In this document: piece after piece, positions 1-11,744 of the stretch | Layout of the letters: each line of letters opens with the position of its first letter | Position numbering within the stretch: the first letter of the stretch is position 1 | NCBI GenBank assembly: GCA_013368445.1 | Contig: JAACJO010000007.1 | Span: forward strand, 2,108,001-2,172,000 | From: Leucocoprinus leucothites | Lineage: Eukaryota; Basidiomycota; Agaricomycetes; Agaricales; Agaricaceae | DNA length: 64,000 nucleotides | Direction of reading: 5' to 3' | The notes under the pieces: generated by a model | Databases searched by the model: none | What the model was told of the DNA's origin: nothing | What the model saw: the letters and a program-made list of their open reading frames with translations, nothing else | Made by a program: the position numbers and the translations under genes

Positions 1-751
1 TCTAGTTACAGTGTGCCGGGCACTGGAGAATTACCCAAGGTTAACTTGGGCCTCGGAATTAAGATATCAGAAAGACCAATCTCCTTCGTACTTGGGCAAC
101 GCAGGATTTCCTCGTATGTGCTTTCCACCATATGGATACTTAGCGGTTCTCAAATTCCGGTTCCGAGCTTCTCTTGTTTTTCTGTCCAAACTGCTCTCGG
201 CAGACTTGGGTGTGCTGGAAGTCACGGTTACCGGATTATTAGACACCTTTGACCCTCTACATAATATAACAGACCAAATACCCATGCGCTGGATTGGGGA
301 ACCTGAGTTTAGTTGGGTCAATCTAGGTGATTAGATATAAAGTTCTCACCGGTATGGGGGTGAAGCTCGGGGCTTGGCTTTGCAAGGACTTGGGTGGAGG
401 GTAATTATAGAGGTCCCCTTGATCATCTGACTCACCAGAAACACAGCCCAAAACTCGTTACTTTCATGCACATAAATGCCGACTCTGATGGAGTCATTCA
501 TAGTCATATTGCGAAAACCCTATCCTCAAATGTGGCTGAGCCGAGTTCTGACGTACCGATAAGTATCAAGCAGAGGATATTCATTAACGAGAGAACGAGA
601 GCATGGACATGAGTGCATATACTTTCCCGAAGAGCATATGAATTGTACATATGGAAGGATATTTGTGTGTAAGGGCAGGCGGGGAGGAAAGGGTAGATGC
701 ACAAAGGGATTGGGGACAAAAATGCTACGTGACGACTGAAAAACCCAACAT
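1..751. other. Left-edge stretch without a supported gene
   Basis: Both strands contain only short overlapping open frames with no recognisable domain. The right end is the 3' flank of the eL19 gene. No RNA gene, repeat or transposon signature was seen. Confidence 0.5.
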
Positions 752-1566
752 TTACTCCTGGGCATCTTCGTGCTCGATGGCGATGAGTGCCTGGCGCTTT
801 TCGGCAATGCGGGCAGCACGGCGCTCGCGAACGGCCTAAGGGCAGTGGATAAGAATTGAAATATATCGAATAAGAGAGAGGGGATCCACACACCTTGTTC
901 TTGACACGGCGAGCCTCCATCTGGTCCGCAAGGACCTTGGTACGGTTCTTCTCGGCCTTAGCCTTGTGAATGAACTCCATCAACACACGCTTGTTCTTGA
1001 AAACATTACCCTTCGACTTCTGGTAAAGGGAGTGGTAGCTGGGGGATAGGTTTTAGCGACATCATCAAATGAGTACCAGCCCAATCCTATTTCCGAGTCC
1101 CTGGTGGTATAGGATTCCAAACTGGTGGATAACATCGTTACTCACAGGTGCTTATCGATCTTTCCTGCATCCCTGTATTTCCTCAACAATCTCCGGAGAA
1201 CCCTCTGTCTCCTCATCCACTGCACCTTGGTAGGCATACGAGCATCGGCGGTACCCTTTCTCTTACCGGGACCTGTGTGCCTTCCCTTCCTCTTTGCAGC
1301 CAAGAGCTCTTGTGTGCGAGCGCGAGAGTGGACAGTGGTGGGCTTGATAATCACACGGCCATCCTTGATGAGCTTCTTGACGTGCGTGCGGGAGTTGGCA
1401 TTGCCAATCTCGGCCTGCTCGGCGGGATCGAGCCAGATTTTACGCTTGCCAACGCCGGCGACGCTGGCGGCGAGGCGTTTTTGAGAACGGAGGTTGACTA
1501 AATGATGCCTGTATTAGTATATCGTGCAAAACTGGAGGATTTTGAGGCCTGGTTTCGCTCACCCAT
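752..1566 (-). CDS. RPL19: 60S ribosomal protein eL19 (RPL19), four exons
   Basis: Structural protein of the large cytosolic ribosomal subunit. On the minus strand the exons are 1566-1563, 1497-1146, 1038-894 and 835-752, giving 194 residues, the usual eL19 length. All introns are GT-AG and phases match. The start codon lies in a 4-nt first exon (ATG plus one G), the common layout for fungal ribosomal protein genes. Exon 2 encodes [19 protein letters not shown] and the basic block with [20 protein letters not shown] and [16 protein letters not shown]. Exon 3 encodes [17 protein letters not shown]. The last exon gives a charged helix ending in HEDAQE. These are diagnostic eL19 blocks, so identity is seen directly; function follows from the family. 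No defect is visible. Confidence 0.97.
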
Positions 1567-4500
1567 CGTTCGTTTCGGGTCTAAGAAATACAAGGGACAG
1601 TGAATTAGCAGTCGAACAACGGCAAGACAGCGATGAAGCTCACCTTGGTCTTGAGGAGAACGTCAATGAGTGCACACACGAAGACGGAGTTGCGGCGGTG
1701 TCTGCGATTACGTAAGAAAGCCACAGTGAACCTTATTTCCATGAACTAGATAGTTGATGTAAGCCCCGCTCGAGCCACTAGCCGGCCTACTTCGGCATTT
1801 CGCCGTCCGAAGACCCCCAGCTTCGGGAATACATTTTGTTTTCAAAGATTTCACTCTTCACCGAACAACTTCCTGGACGTTTGGGCGTAAGTCCTGCAAC
1901 CCGCAACGTCCGTTGTGTGAATGTCCCGGGTATCAAAAGCTCCATGCTTTAGCCTCGGACTACGATCCTCCGAACACCGGTCTTCTGAACGTCTTTGATC
2001 AGTCGTGTTTGCGTGAAAATTGCTGGCTGGCATGTATTGTCTGATCCCTCGAGTTCATGGTACTTCAAAGGACTATTTCCTTGTCGCCCTTTTAGGGGTC
2101 CTGGACACGTTGCAATAGGAACCTCGAAAAATTCGCGGATCCATCGTGTGAGACGGTGATGACGTCCGCCGGTTTGTTTAGAGGATTCTACCTAGTACCC
2201 TACCTCGTGGACTTCATATGGAGCTCTCCATCGATTCTGCAAAGTCCGAAATCCAAACTCTCAACGGCCACCTTATTGCACGCTTCTGACTTTACACCAT
2301 GTGTTGGAACTCTGGCAGTCAGGAATGAACGCTTGACATGCATGTGTTATTCTTATCGTGATTATTTTAACTCCGCCACGATAATACAAGCAAACGTTAT
2401 CTTCTAGAAAAGGTCTAATAAACAGCGTTTTACAGACGATCGTGCTTTGAAATTCAACCTATCAGTTGTAAACCCAAATCAGATGTTACGAACCTGGCGC
2501 ACGAGGCCCATGTCTTCCTTAAGGCCGAAGTGTATACACCGCGTCATGTTCTCTCACGAGAAGTCTATGGCCTGGGACGTCCGTTGCACCATGCATCAGT
2601 TAGAGTGTTGTGAGTGCTGGTGCCACCAGAATTAGCACAATGCAAGTATACGTACTTATGAATTCTACTACGGGTTTAATGTTATTGCTCCATACTCTTA
2701 AACGATCGTGCACTTCTCCTGAACATACTCCACGACTTATAACTTTCTAGGTTGCGTTTAGTGACTGGAGAAATAGCGGGAAATACAACAAGCCACTCGA
2801 CGCGGAGATCTCCAAAGCAAGTAAGTCATTAATTACTCTTGGGTTTTCTCCACCGCCGCCGCCTCAAGCACCTTCACTTCATCCTAACTGAAGAGGGAGA
2901 CCTCTGTGATTCTATCCTTCGCCCCGATTTACCGACCCTACACCAAGTCTCTGCGAACCCCTGAATAGACATGAAGCAGCTACACTGTTTCTCACTCCAT
3001 GACGGTGGCGAGTGTATATATCTTCTTCAATGTAATGAAAATCTTGGCGACCACCTGTTTTACTTGTGCTATCGAGGCTATCAACACGCACGATGTATAC
3101 CGTGCTGTAAACAATATTCCCATAACAACTGCATCTTCCCCATCATACGAAAGCTCGAGCTTCAAACGCCAAGTCTACTCTGGGTTGGACCACATTAAAA
3201 GCATACATCAAACACGCTCCTACAAAAGTCGCATATAAATAAACATCATCACCCCTCAACAGCTCGAGCTCGATCAGGGCCCATAAATTATAAGCAATCT
3301 GCCAAGAGGCACGCCAAGCCTACGATTGAAAGGTACGGTACTCTCGGGTCAAGTCTTCTTCAGCTCCGTGGTTGCAGATCAATGGATTTGGGTAGGCATA
3401 TAGGAGGGTCGCTACTCTGACCTGGCAAACCTTCAATTGAACACCTCTGGCGCAGCCGAGTCCAGTATGGAGTTGCATTGATAGGACGATATGTATGGAT
3501 GTAATATGTGTGAAGATTTCTGCATCATGCATCACTCCATCTCGGATCGAGGAGGGGCTCAGGGTAGCAGTGGAATGTTTGGAGTGATTAGATTAACGCC
3601 ATCAATTATTTTGGTGAGATCACTTGTCATGATGTATATCATACTTACACCTGATCCTTGATGGTGGTGGCGGTCTGGGAGTGATAGGATGAACCAGATC
3701 CCCTAACACAGACCAGTATATGTCAGATACAACGACCTGTTTCATCAAATCACCAGTACGTACTCACTGACAATCCGTGATCTCTAGGAATGAGTACCGT
3801 GACTCTTAACTTTTCTCGCGCTTAGACAGCGAAGTTCTTCTTCCTATATGCAACATGGGACACAACACCCCATTTCATACACATCAGCAACAAAGATATT
3901 CCTTCATGGACAGTTCCAATCGAGCTAGAACCGCCACAGTAATACAGATAGTACATGAATGTGGTGCCCTCCAAGTTGATTCCTTTGAGCCTCGGGTTTA
4001 ATCCAGTGCCAGCAACTGATACTGAGTAAGCCAAGTCATGCTGCGGATTCATGCATTACGAGTATAGTGCAGTCGTCCTGGGAATGTCACTGACTCCATT
4101 GGTCACCCGAAGTCAACCGAATGACCGCCGGCTTCAATTGTCCGTGGTGCTACCACACGAGACTATACTCCGTCTGGTTGAAATGACATACTTGGCGCGT
4201 TCGGAATCAGCTCGGCGGCTCCTCAAGCGAGGGGTCCCCAAAGACTGAGGGCACAGGGGTCACAGTGTGATCACTCAACAAAGTAAGTAATAAGAGTTTA
4301 TTTGGCATTGGCACATTGTGCCAAGGTTAGTGGGCTTGGCCCCTAACTTCGAATCAGATGCTGTCTGAGACCGAGATCGAATGAACTACATTTACGATTT
4401 TTATACGGCTGACATGCACATTCTGATACTTGAAAATTATACGACTATACCACGACTTCACTCACATGATATTCCTGTCACATTCACTACGGAACAATAG

Positions 4501-7500
4501 TACATTTCCACCGCCTGTACCATCACGCCCAGCACATAAGAAAGCTTGGGCTAGGATCAACGAGAGGCGGGCTTCCTGGGTGACGCCACGCGGCGTAACA
4601 ATACCTCGAAGGGAGAGGAAATACACAAGCGCCACAAGACTAGTTTGATGGGTTGATACTGATGATTAGGGTTTATGTGGTTCCTTGTTCAACGCCACCG
4701 ACAAAGATTTCTTGGAGTGTGTATTACGCTGATTTCGGGTGGGATACAGCAGCAACAGAAAAAAGCCAGATGTGCTAGTGATCCTCTGGTCTAGTAGGTC
4801 GTCCATGGAGATCACTGGACTGTAAGAAAACCAAACTCTCTGTTGCACGCCATGATTGAAAAATCATGGTGACGGCACCTCTGCGATGTATATCCAGTGT
4901 GCGAAGTAAGTCCTTTACAGAAGAACTTCGCCGCGGCTGCTCTTGGCTCTCACAGTCATACACGCACAAGAACTTGAAACTCCATTCATCCTGCTCAGAA
5001 CGACATTCACACCCACCGGATTCAAGAGTCCAAGAACAACCTAGCATGATATCATCTTAATCAACAAAATCAGCCAGGGCTACATGGGGTCCAGGCCTGA
5101 AGCACTAAACTGTGACCGCGCCACAGCGACTTCTCTCTCTCTACTCAAATTATTTCTCTAGTGAAGAAGCAGTAGTTGCTCCACGAGGGTGCCCTTGGCA
5201 AAGAAGTAGACTTGAGACGGAAACTTTCAGGAAGACTTGGAAGTGACGAGCGCCACTGGGTATTTTTTCCCGGCGGGGTAGAAGGCGATGTGATCAGTGG
5301 GAGTGGAATCACTGGACGCCACAAATCGGGAATTTCTGCTTTGATAGTTATGTGTATTTTTCCGGTGATTCCGATTCTAGCTGAGTGAGGGAACTTGGCC
5401 GGGGATGGTAGTAGTAGTAGGTTTGTTGAGTTTGCTGTGCTAAAATGTGTGGTTGAACCCTGTTTTCGATGTAATTCGATACGAGAGCTATGCAAGTTCA
5501 TCAGTTCACCCAAAGTTCTAGCCAATCTTTATAAACTCAATCACGAGTAGTTGGCTACTACGTTTGACCTTTGCCAAGATGCCCATTAAATATAGTCCAT
5601 GCTATGAAATAATATCAGCCCAGAGCTGACTGCGGACAGGAAGTCAAGAAGGACATCTACGCCTCTGCGATGCCAAGTACTACATAGTATACAATATTCC
5701 GAACTAGTTCCCCGAGGTACACAATTAGTTCACTCTCATAGTATTTCGAGCTTTTATACTGTGGCTGCCAGTACTTGGCGTGTATATTGTTTCGATATAG
5801 ATAATCTGTGACTAGCCGACAGCTTCGAGCTAAAGAAGAGGAGAGGGGGGTTTCAGGGATGTCTCTTTATGATGTGTTTTTCGATTAGAACATATATCGT
5901 CAAAGGACCCGTGGACGTGAAGGCTAAACTCTTCGACTCATATACCCAAGCTCGACAGAGTCTCTAATAGAACCGCGGCCCGGACTCTCAACACCGGGAT
6001 ACCATAAAGCTACTGGAGCAGACTTCAAGAAAAACGCCACATGAGTGCTTTGCCTCTACTACCAGTTCCGAATAAACTAAGCACCATGAATGTGCCCTGT
6101 AGTACATATAAAGGAACGCAGGTCCGAGTGCGCTGGGATTACTTGATTCTGCTCTCTAAACAGATAGTAGTTGCTGGTTGATCATCCGTGTAGTACGGTT
6201 TCGAAACGTATTTGTTCTTCAAGATCACCCCTCGAGTTCGAGAACTGATTCTTTCTTGACGCTAGTAGTAGCGGTATGATTCATTCTTCAAAATGGAAGA
6301 TCGATCATCGTAGTTTCAAGCGTCTGGTGATTGCTTCTTCGTCCCAATGTGACTTGCGTATCGATTGACGACAACTTTGTCCAAGTGCGATTGAGATCCA
6401 TGTTTACTGTTCGTCGTCAAATTTCAAAGTTTTACTCGTTCGCTAGCGATGATCATCACCAATCCGAATAAGCTTAAGATTAATTGAATATCAAGTCAAG
6501 ACGCTGTTCCGAACAAGCAGAGCGCGATGCGCTTTGTAGAAAGCCTCGTGACACGACCCATGGTCTTCTGACCGCCTTCAACAAACCTCCGCTTGGACAT
6601 TCCCTTTGTAAGTACGACTCTAGGACTTGGTAAGGTGTAACAGCGTAACTTTGTACGCATGAAGTATATCTGGAAATTCAGATCTGGAGACCCCCCTCTT
6701 CCTCTTCCCTTCCCTCCACTTTGTTTACCGTATGTATTTGGATCCGGGAGGTACTGTACTGTATAGCATTCAATCATTCATGACGTTTGTACAATGATTA
6801 CGTTGATAACACCCGGAGAGCCAACGTTATAATTCCAGTCTCAAAGTCACAGGATTCAGATGGAGGGGGTAACCATCGTGCATCCGAGTCGTGTACTGTG
6901 CGTATTGCCCCCACTACGACCGAGTCCGAAGACCCGTGCCATTCACAATGAAATAGACGCTGATTCTCGGCGAGTCGGTGATCAACCATGATAAGTAATA
7001 GCATTTCAAACACGCTGTCGTATAAACTCGTCCGATCTTTACAACTATGCCGCCGCCGTGTCCGTCGCATCCAAGTACAGAGTGGAAGCGCTAAGCACGC
7101 AGTCCATCCCTCCGACCAGATGGGCGTTTTGCTGACTGGTGTTGGATTTCGAACGTTCAACGTTCAACGTTCGTATTGTATTCGTATGACGCGTATTGAT
7201 GAAATTCAATTGACAAGATCAACGCCACAGTCTATCAATGGGTCGTCGGATGTGGTCGGGAAGTAAATGAGGGTCTTGGATTGGTAAGGGATATAAATAG
7301 GGGGATGGCGGACTGGGATAGATCCTTGGAGTAAGGACTTGTCCTGGATGAGTGGGGGCCGGTACCTAGCTAGAAGAAGCTGCTCAAGTCGTGCTTGTTG
7401 GAAGTGCGAGAGCCCAGAGCTGAGAGCTGCGGTAGGCAGGATACAGTTGAGGCAGGTAGCCTATGACGATTCGGCGAAAGACCGAAATTTTTTTAAAAGG

Positions 7501-8345
7501 AGATACGGTACAACATAACGCAACAATCAAACTTGATAGGAATGTCTAAATTATAATAAACACCAAGTTTAGCTCCGCAAAGTAGGATCAAACTTCCGAG
7601 TTTTCTTTTTTCTCAAGGATACGGCGGTTCTAAATTCTTTGATACAAGTATTCGGTTCAACAAAGTCCACGGGCCATGATTGGTCCGGGTCCCCCTGTGC
7701 ACAGTGCAAGCAGGTAAAAAAGAAGTTTCGAACGGTTGCTTACATCGGCTTGGGGAAATCTGGTGGCGCTGTGGGCCCTGGTGGAAGGTGGCAGATTAGG
7801 AGGGGAGGGGATAACAGGCTATTTTAATATCGTATAGTAGAACATTAAGGAACACTCCAGGAGAATCGGAGGACGGAGGTTCAAGTGAGCGAGGGAATGG
7901 AAAAGTGACGCTTGCCAGATGTTACTCAGGAGAGAAGAAGGGGGGGTCGCTTGGGTGGTGGTGGTAAGTTAGTGGTGGTGAGGTGGCGATGCGGTTGATC
8001 GACGAGGGTGAGATGGGGATGGATGGGCCGAGAGAGAGATTACGTGGAGAACGTGGGGAGAGGAAATATTTTCCATTTGATGTGTTTCCCGAGAGCGCGA
8101 TTTTCGCCATTGAGCGGCGAGTTTGGCGAGTGTTCCGGAGAACGGTCGGCTGAGTGGGCTGGAAGGGGGAGGGGGGGTTTGCTGTGACGGAGAGTGAGGC
8201 AGATGGGCAGGTTGGAAAGGATTGGAAGGGAGACTCGGAGAAGTGTGACGGGGGAAAGGAATATCAAGAAAAGAATTGATTTGAGGGAGAGAGCACGTGT
8301 TGGAGGAGATTTCATCCTCCCAAACGTGTGGTGGATGAAGATAAC
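1567..8345. other. Long gene-poor interval
   Basis: About 6.8 kb without a gene I can support. Open frames are short and overlap on both strands. Possible core-promoter sequences occur (TATAAATAG at about 7292-7300; CATATAAAGG near 6113), but no coding region or known RNA follows them. A small direct repeat of AACGTTC occurs at about 7152-7172. An open frame at 3822-4052 on the minus strand and one at 5145-5525 on the minus strand have no recognisable domain. The interval could hold lineage-specific or non-coding transcripts; the sequence alone does not show this. Confidence 0.4.
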
Positions 8346-8349
8346 TGTT

Positions 8350-8355
8350 TATATA
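8350..8355 (+). promoter_or_regulatory. Putative TATA box of the kinase gene
   Basis: TATATA lies 41-46 bp upstream of the kinase start codon and is followed by a pyrimidine-rich tract (about 8369-8394), a common arrangement at fungal transcription starts. It implies a very short 5' leader. Assigned by position and motif only. Confidence 0.35.
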
Positions 8356-8395
8356 CACCGCCGCTCAACCCTCCCCTCTACTCTCCCTCCCTCCC

Positions 8396-10314
8396 ATGCA
8401 CCCCAACGGCTCCCTCCACAATGACTCTGCACCTTCCTCTCCAGCTGACTCTGACTGGGGCAGCCGTCCAAATAGTCTTCCAAACAGCCGTGCTCCTTCC
8501 ATGTCGGCTGGTGTCGCTGGCGGAAAGATTCTCAACAAACCCACCTCTCGCCCTCCCACAGCCCCAAGCACTCCTGCCAACTTCTCCCCCGTCCCTCCCC
8601 CACTTCGTAGCAAGCCTGCCTCCATCCACAGCGAGAAGAGTGAGGGTGGGCACAAGTTCACTCTCAAAGACCTCCTCGGCAACGCCCCCAAACTCAACCG
8701 CAAGTCTTCCCAGCGCTCCACATCTTCAAAACGCTCAGACTCGGACGCTGGTGAGATCGTCAAACCGAGGAGCAACGCTGGAGATAGTGCGGTCAGCCTC
8801 ACTCAAAAGTATGGTGTGTGTCAGCGAGTAGCCATTGGCAAGGGCGCGACAAGTGTGGTGAGACTCGCACACAAGTGGGATCGGAGTGAGGAAAAACTCT
8901 ATGCAGTCAAGGTGCCTACTCTACTCTACTCTTACTTCTTTAAAAGCCTCCTCCCCCCCGTTCCTTTCCACCTCTCTCCCCATCCAGGGTCCATGACCCT
9001 GCGAGCACCATCTCTATGCGTCATCATATCCTGCTACGGCACTCGGCGCTCTAAACTCCCCTCGCTTACACATCTCCTGTAGGAATTCCGCAAGCGCAGA
9101 AAAAATGAATCGGAGAAGGAATACGTCAAGAAACTCACCGCCGAATTCTGTATCTCATCTACCCTCCATCATCCCAACGTCGTCGAAACCGTCGATCTCG
9201 TCCAGGATGAGAGTATGCACTGGTGTGAGGTCATGGAGTTTTGTCCTGGCGGCGATCTCTACGCTGCTATCAAGAAAGGGTGAGTTATTGTCTTGCGCGC
9301 AGTAGGGTTAGCTCCCTCGATTATGATCCGTGCTACTCTCCATGCCATGCGGCGGCGGGTGTCTATGTTTTTAAAACAAACGATGATCCATCTGCCATCG
9401 ATTTTTCATTTCGGAGAAACCACCTCGACTTGGTCTTGGGGGGTTATATTTATTTCAATTCCTTTTTCTGTCCGTCTTGGATCCCGTGCCAAGAACCCGT
9501 CGTTGAACCTTATTTATTTTCACAGTGGCATGAGTCCCAGCGAAGTCGAATGCTGCTTCAAACAAATTCTCAGCGGCGTTTCCTACCTTCATTCTCAAGG
9601 TGTAGCCCACCGCGATATCAAACCTGAAAATCTCTTTTTTGATGCGAGAGGAAATCTCAAGGTGTGTTGATATCACCACTCGAATGTTTTGAGCAATGGG
9701 GTATTGATAGTCTTCTCGGTTTCTTGAAAACATTTGAAAAAATGGGCCAGATTGGCGATTATGGTGCTTCGACGGTGTATAGGTTGCCTTGGGAAGCGAC
9801 GGTACATATGTCGACGGGCTTGTGTGGGAGTGAACCTTATATCGCACCAGAACAGTTCTTGGGTAAACGTATGTGCCTCGTCTTTCCATCCTTGCCGATC
9901 CCTTCGCTAATCTTACACACATCACCAGCCTACGATGCCCGACTGGTCGATATCTGGGCCTGCGGAATAGTCTACTACTGTCTCCACTTTTCCGAACTTC
10001 CCTGGCGCTGTGCGCAACCCTCCTCCGACACGCTCTTCGCCTCCTACCTCTCCGCCTGCTCCTCTTCCTCCTCCTCCGTCTCGTCCTGCCCTCCAACGAT
10101 CAATAATTTGAATCCTCGACAGTGTAGACCTGTATTGAGGAAGATGTTGGAGCCTGATCCGAGTAAGAGATGGAGTATTGAGGAGGTGATGAAGGATCCA
10201 TGGGTGACGAAGATTGATGTTTGTATTGAGGCGGTGAATAGGGGTGGTGTTGCGGGACATGTGCATAGTTGTGCCAAGGCGATGGGTGACAGGAATATGG
10301 CGCTTTTGAGATAG
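8396..10314 (+). CDS. Ser/Thr protein kinase, fungal HAL/NPR-type, five exons
   Basis: Predicted cytosolic Ser/Thr kinase of 450 residues. Exons are 8396-8911, 9083-9279, 9526-9661, 9751-9868 and 9929-10314; phases agree at every junction. Residues 1-130 are Ser/Pro-rich and probably disordered. The kinase domain follows: glycine loop [12 protein letters not shown] (about 147-158), ATP-binding Lys in YAVK (172), catalytic loop HRDIKPEN (Asp268), magnesium loop IGDYGAS (Asp286), and APE in YIAPEQF (315-317). [10 protein letters not shown] and the C-lobe ending [20 protein letters not shown] complete the fold. The long low-complexity N-terminus and GKGATS loop resemble the fungal HAL4/HAL5/NPR kinases, which regulate plasma-membrane ion and nutrient transport. 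That placement is inference. The DYG in place of DFG is seen directly. Every catalytic residue is present, so the enzyme should be active. Confidence 0.9.
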
Positions 10315-11744
10315 TAGAGCGGTTGGTCGGTTGGTCGTTTTTTCTTTTGTTGTGTGTTTCTTCTTGACGGTTTTGTGATTATGTTAAGTTTTTCTACTAT
10401 CGTGTTGTTGCGTTTTTATTTTACTTTTCTTGTAGATTATATTCTTCTGTTGTTCAAGTTTCTGAATTCTTTGTTTTTTGTTTTTCTTTTCGATAATAGA
10501 TTCAGTGCTATTTTTTCTTTTCTTTTCCCCCCGCTCCCTCCGTCGTTGCGGCTTATCAATGCGAAACGAAATCCGCAACGAGGCTGTCTCCCAAAATTAC
10601 TGGCGGCGGTAGCATATACCCCTCATTCTATTCTCGCCTAGCCGTTCACATGTCTGTACTTGCCAACCAACTCCGGGGAAATACGACACCTCGGAGGACT
10701 CGGAGGAGAAAAGTCCCAATATACACTTACACACCTATACACGTTTTTCCTTTCAACAAGTTTCTGGTTATTTATTTTGTGTCGTTTTCGGTTTTCAGTG
10801 CTATTTATTTTGACGTTTTAGATCGTTGTTTTAGTGTATGTAGTACTTTTTTTTTTCATGTTGGCTGTTTTTGTTGTGTTGTGAGTACTTACATGTGTAC
10901 AATATTTACTTACGACTGCAAGATTATTTATTTATTTGTGGCTGAAGAGAGGGAGTATTGATATAGGGTTGTTTCGTTGCTCGAGAAGGGCCGGTCGTAT
11001 TAGTTGAGAGGACGATATTATGAGGTGTTGTTCGGAGCTGAATACAGTTTAAACCGCCCCCCGCCCCACTCGGAGGGTGGATTTATAAAGGTGTTATTTC
11101 GGCGGAAGAAAAGACCTTGGGCAATAAGTATGTTATAAAGTATTGGCGAACGAAGAGGGAATGTTAAATGCTGCTTCCGAGCGTTGAGGATGGACTATGA
11201 GCTTCAAGCCGTGGCAGCTGTTATTGGTTCACTACGACCTGGAGTCATGGGACGACGATGAACTGGGGTGATAATTAACCTGACATGAATTTTCGTCTTT
11301 CCTAAGACGGTGTCGAATGGTACAGCCAGGCGATATGTCAAGGTTTTATACGCTTGAGCCCCACTGGGTGCGTCTACGCAATTCAGGGTTCCGACCTGAT
11401 TGGTGAGGCATACGCGTTACAGAAGCGAGGAGGATATAGAAGAGAGGTATGTTGAGAGAAGGAAAGGCAGGGGGGAACAAGAGACGGACAGACAAGATGC
11501 CTTGGTGTACCGCAAAGGCAGTGTACCATAGGATACTCACCGTATACTAGGTGGGCAACAAGTACGGTGGACACAAATTCACACTCCGTTCCAACGCATT
11601 CAATATCATCGGCAGTCTGTGACTCCCAGGTGCACCAGAAAGGGGAACAAAATAACAGAAGCTCGTGTTCGATTATGACGTGGTACAGTATGTAAATATA
11701 GGGCTCACTTGAGAAATCGAATATGTTTACGAAATAAATTAGGT
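10315..11744. other. Intergenic, T-rich, no gene seen
   Basis: The first 650 bases after the kinase stop are strongly T-rich on the + strand, as expected of a fungal 3' region. The open frames here are low-complexity (Phe/Leu/Ile-rich) and look like by-products of base composition. The rest is 3' flank of the NACHT gene on the minus strand. Nothing else is supported. Confidence 0.45.

Noticed and set aside
5145..5525. 126-residue open frame on the minus strand
   Set aside because: Low-complexity Ser/Pro/Leu composition, no domain, and an overlapping open frame on the other strand; not supportable as a gene.
7292..7300. TATAAATAG as the promoter of a new gene
   Set aside because: No coding frame or structured RNA could be supported downstream before the kinase gene.
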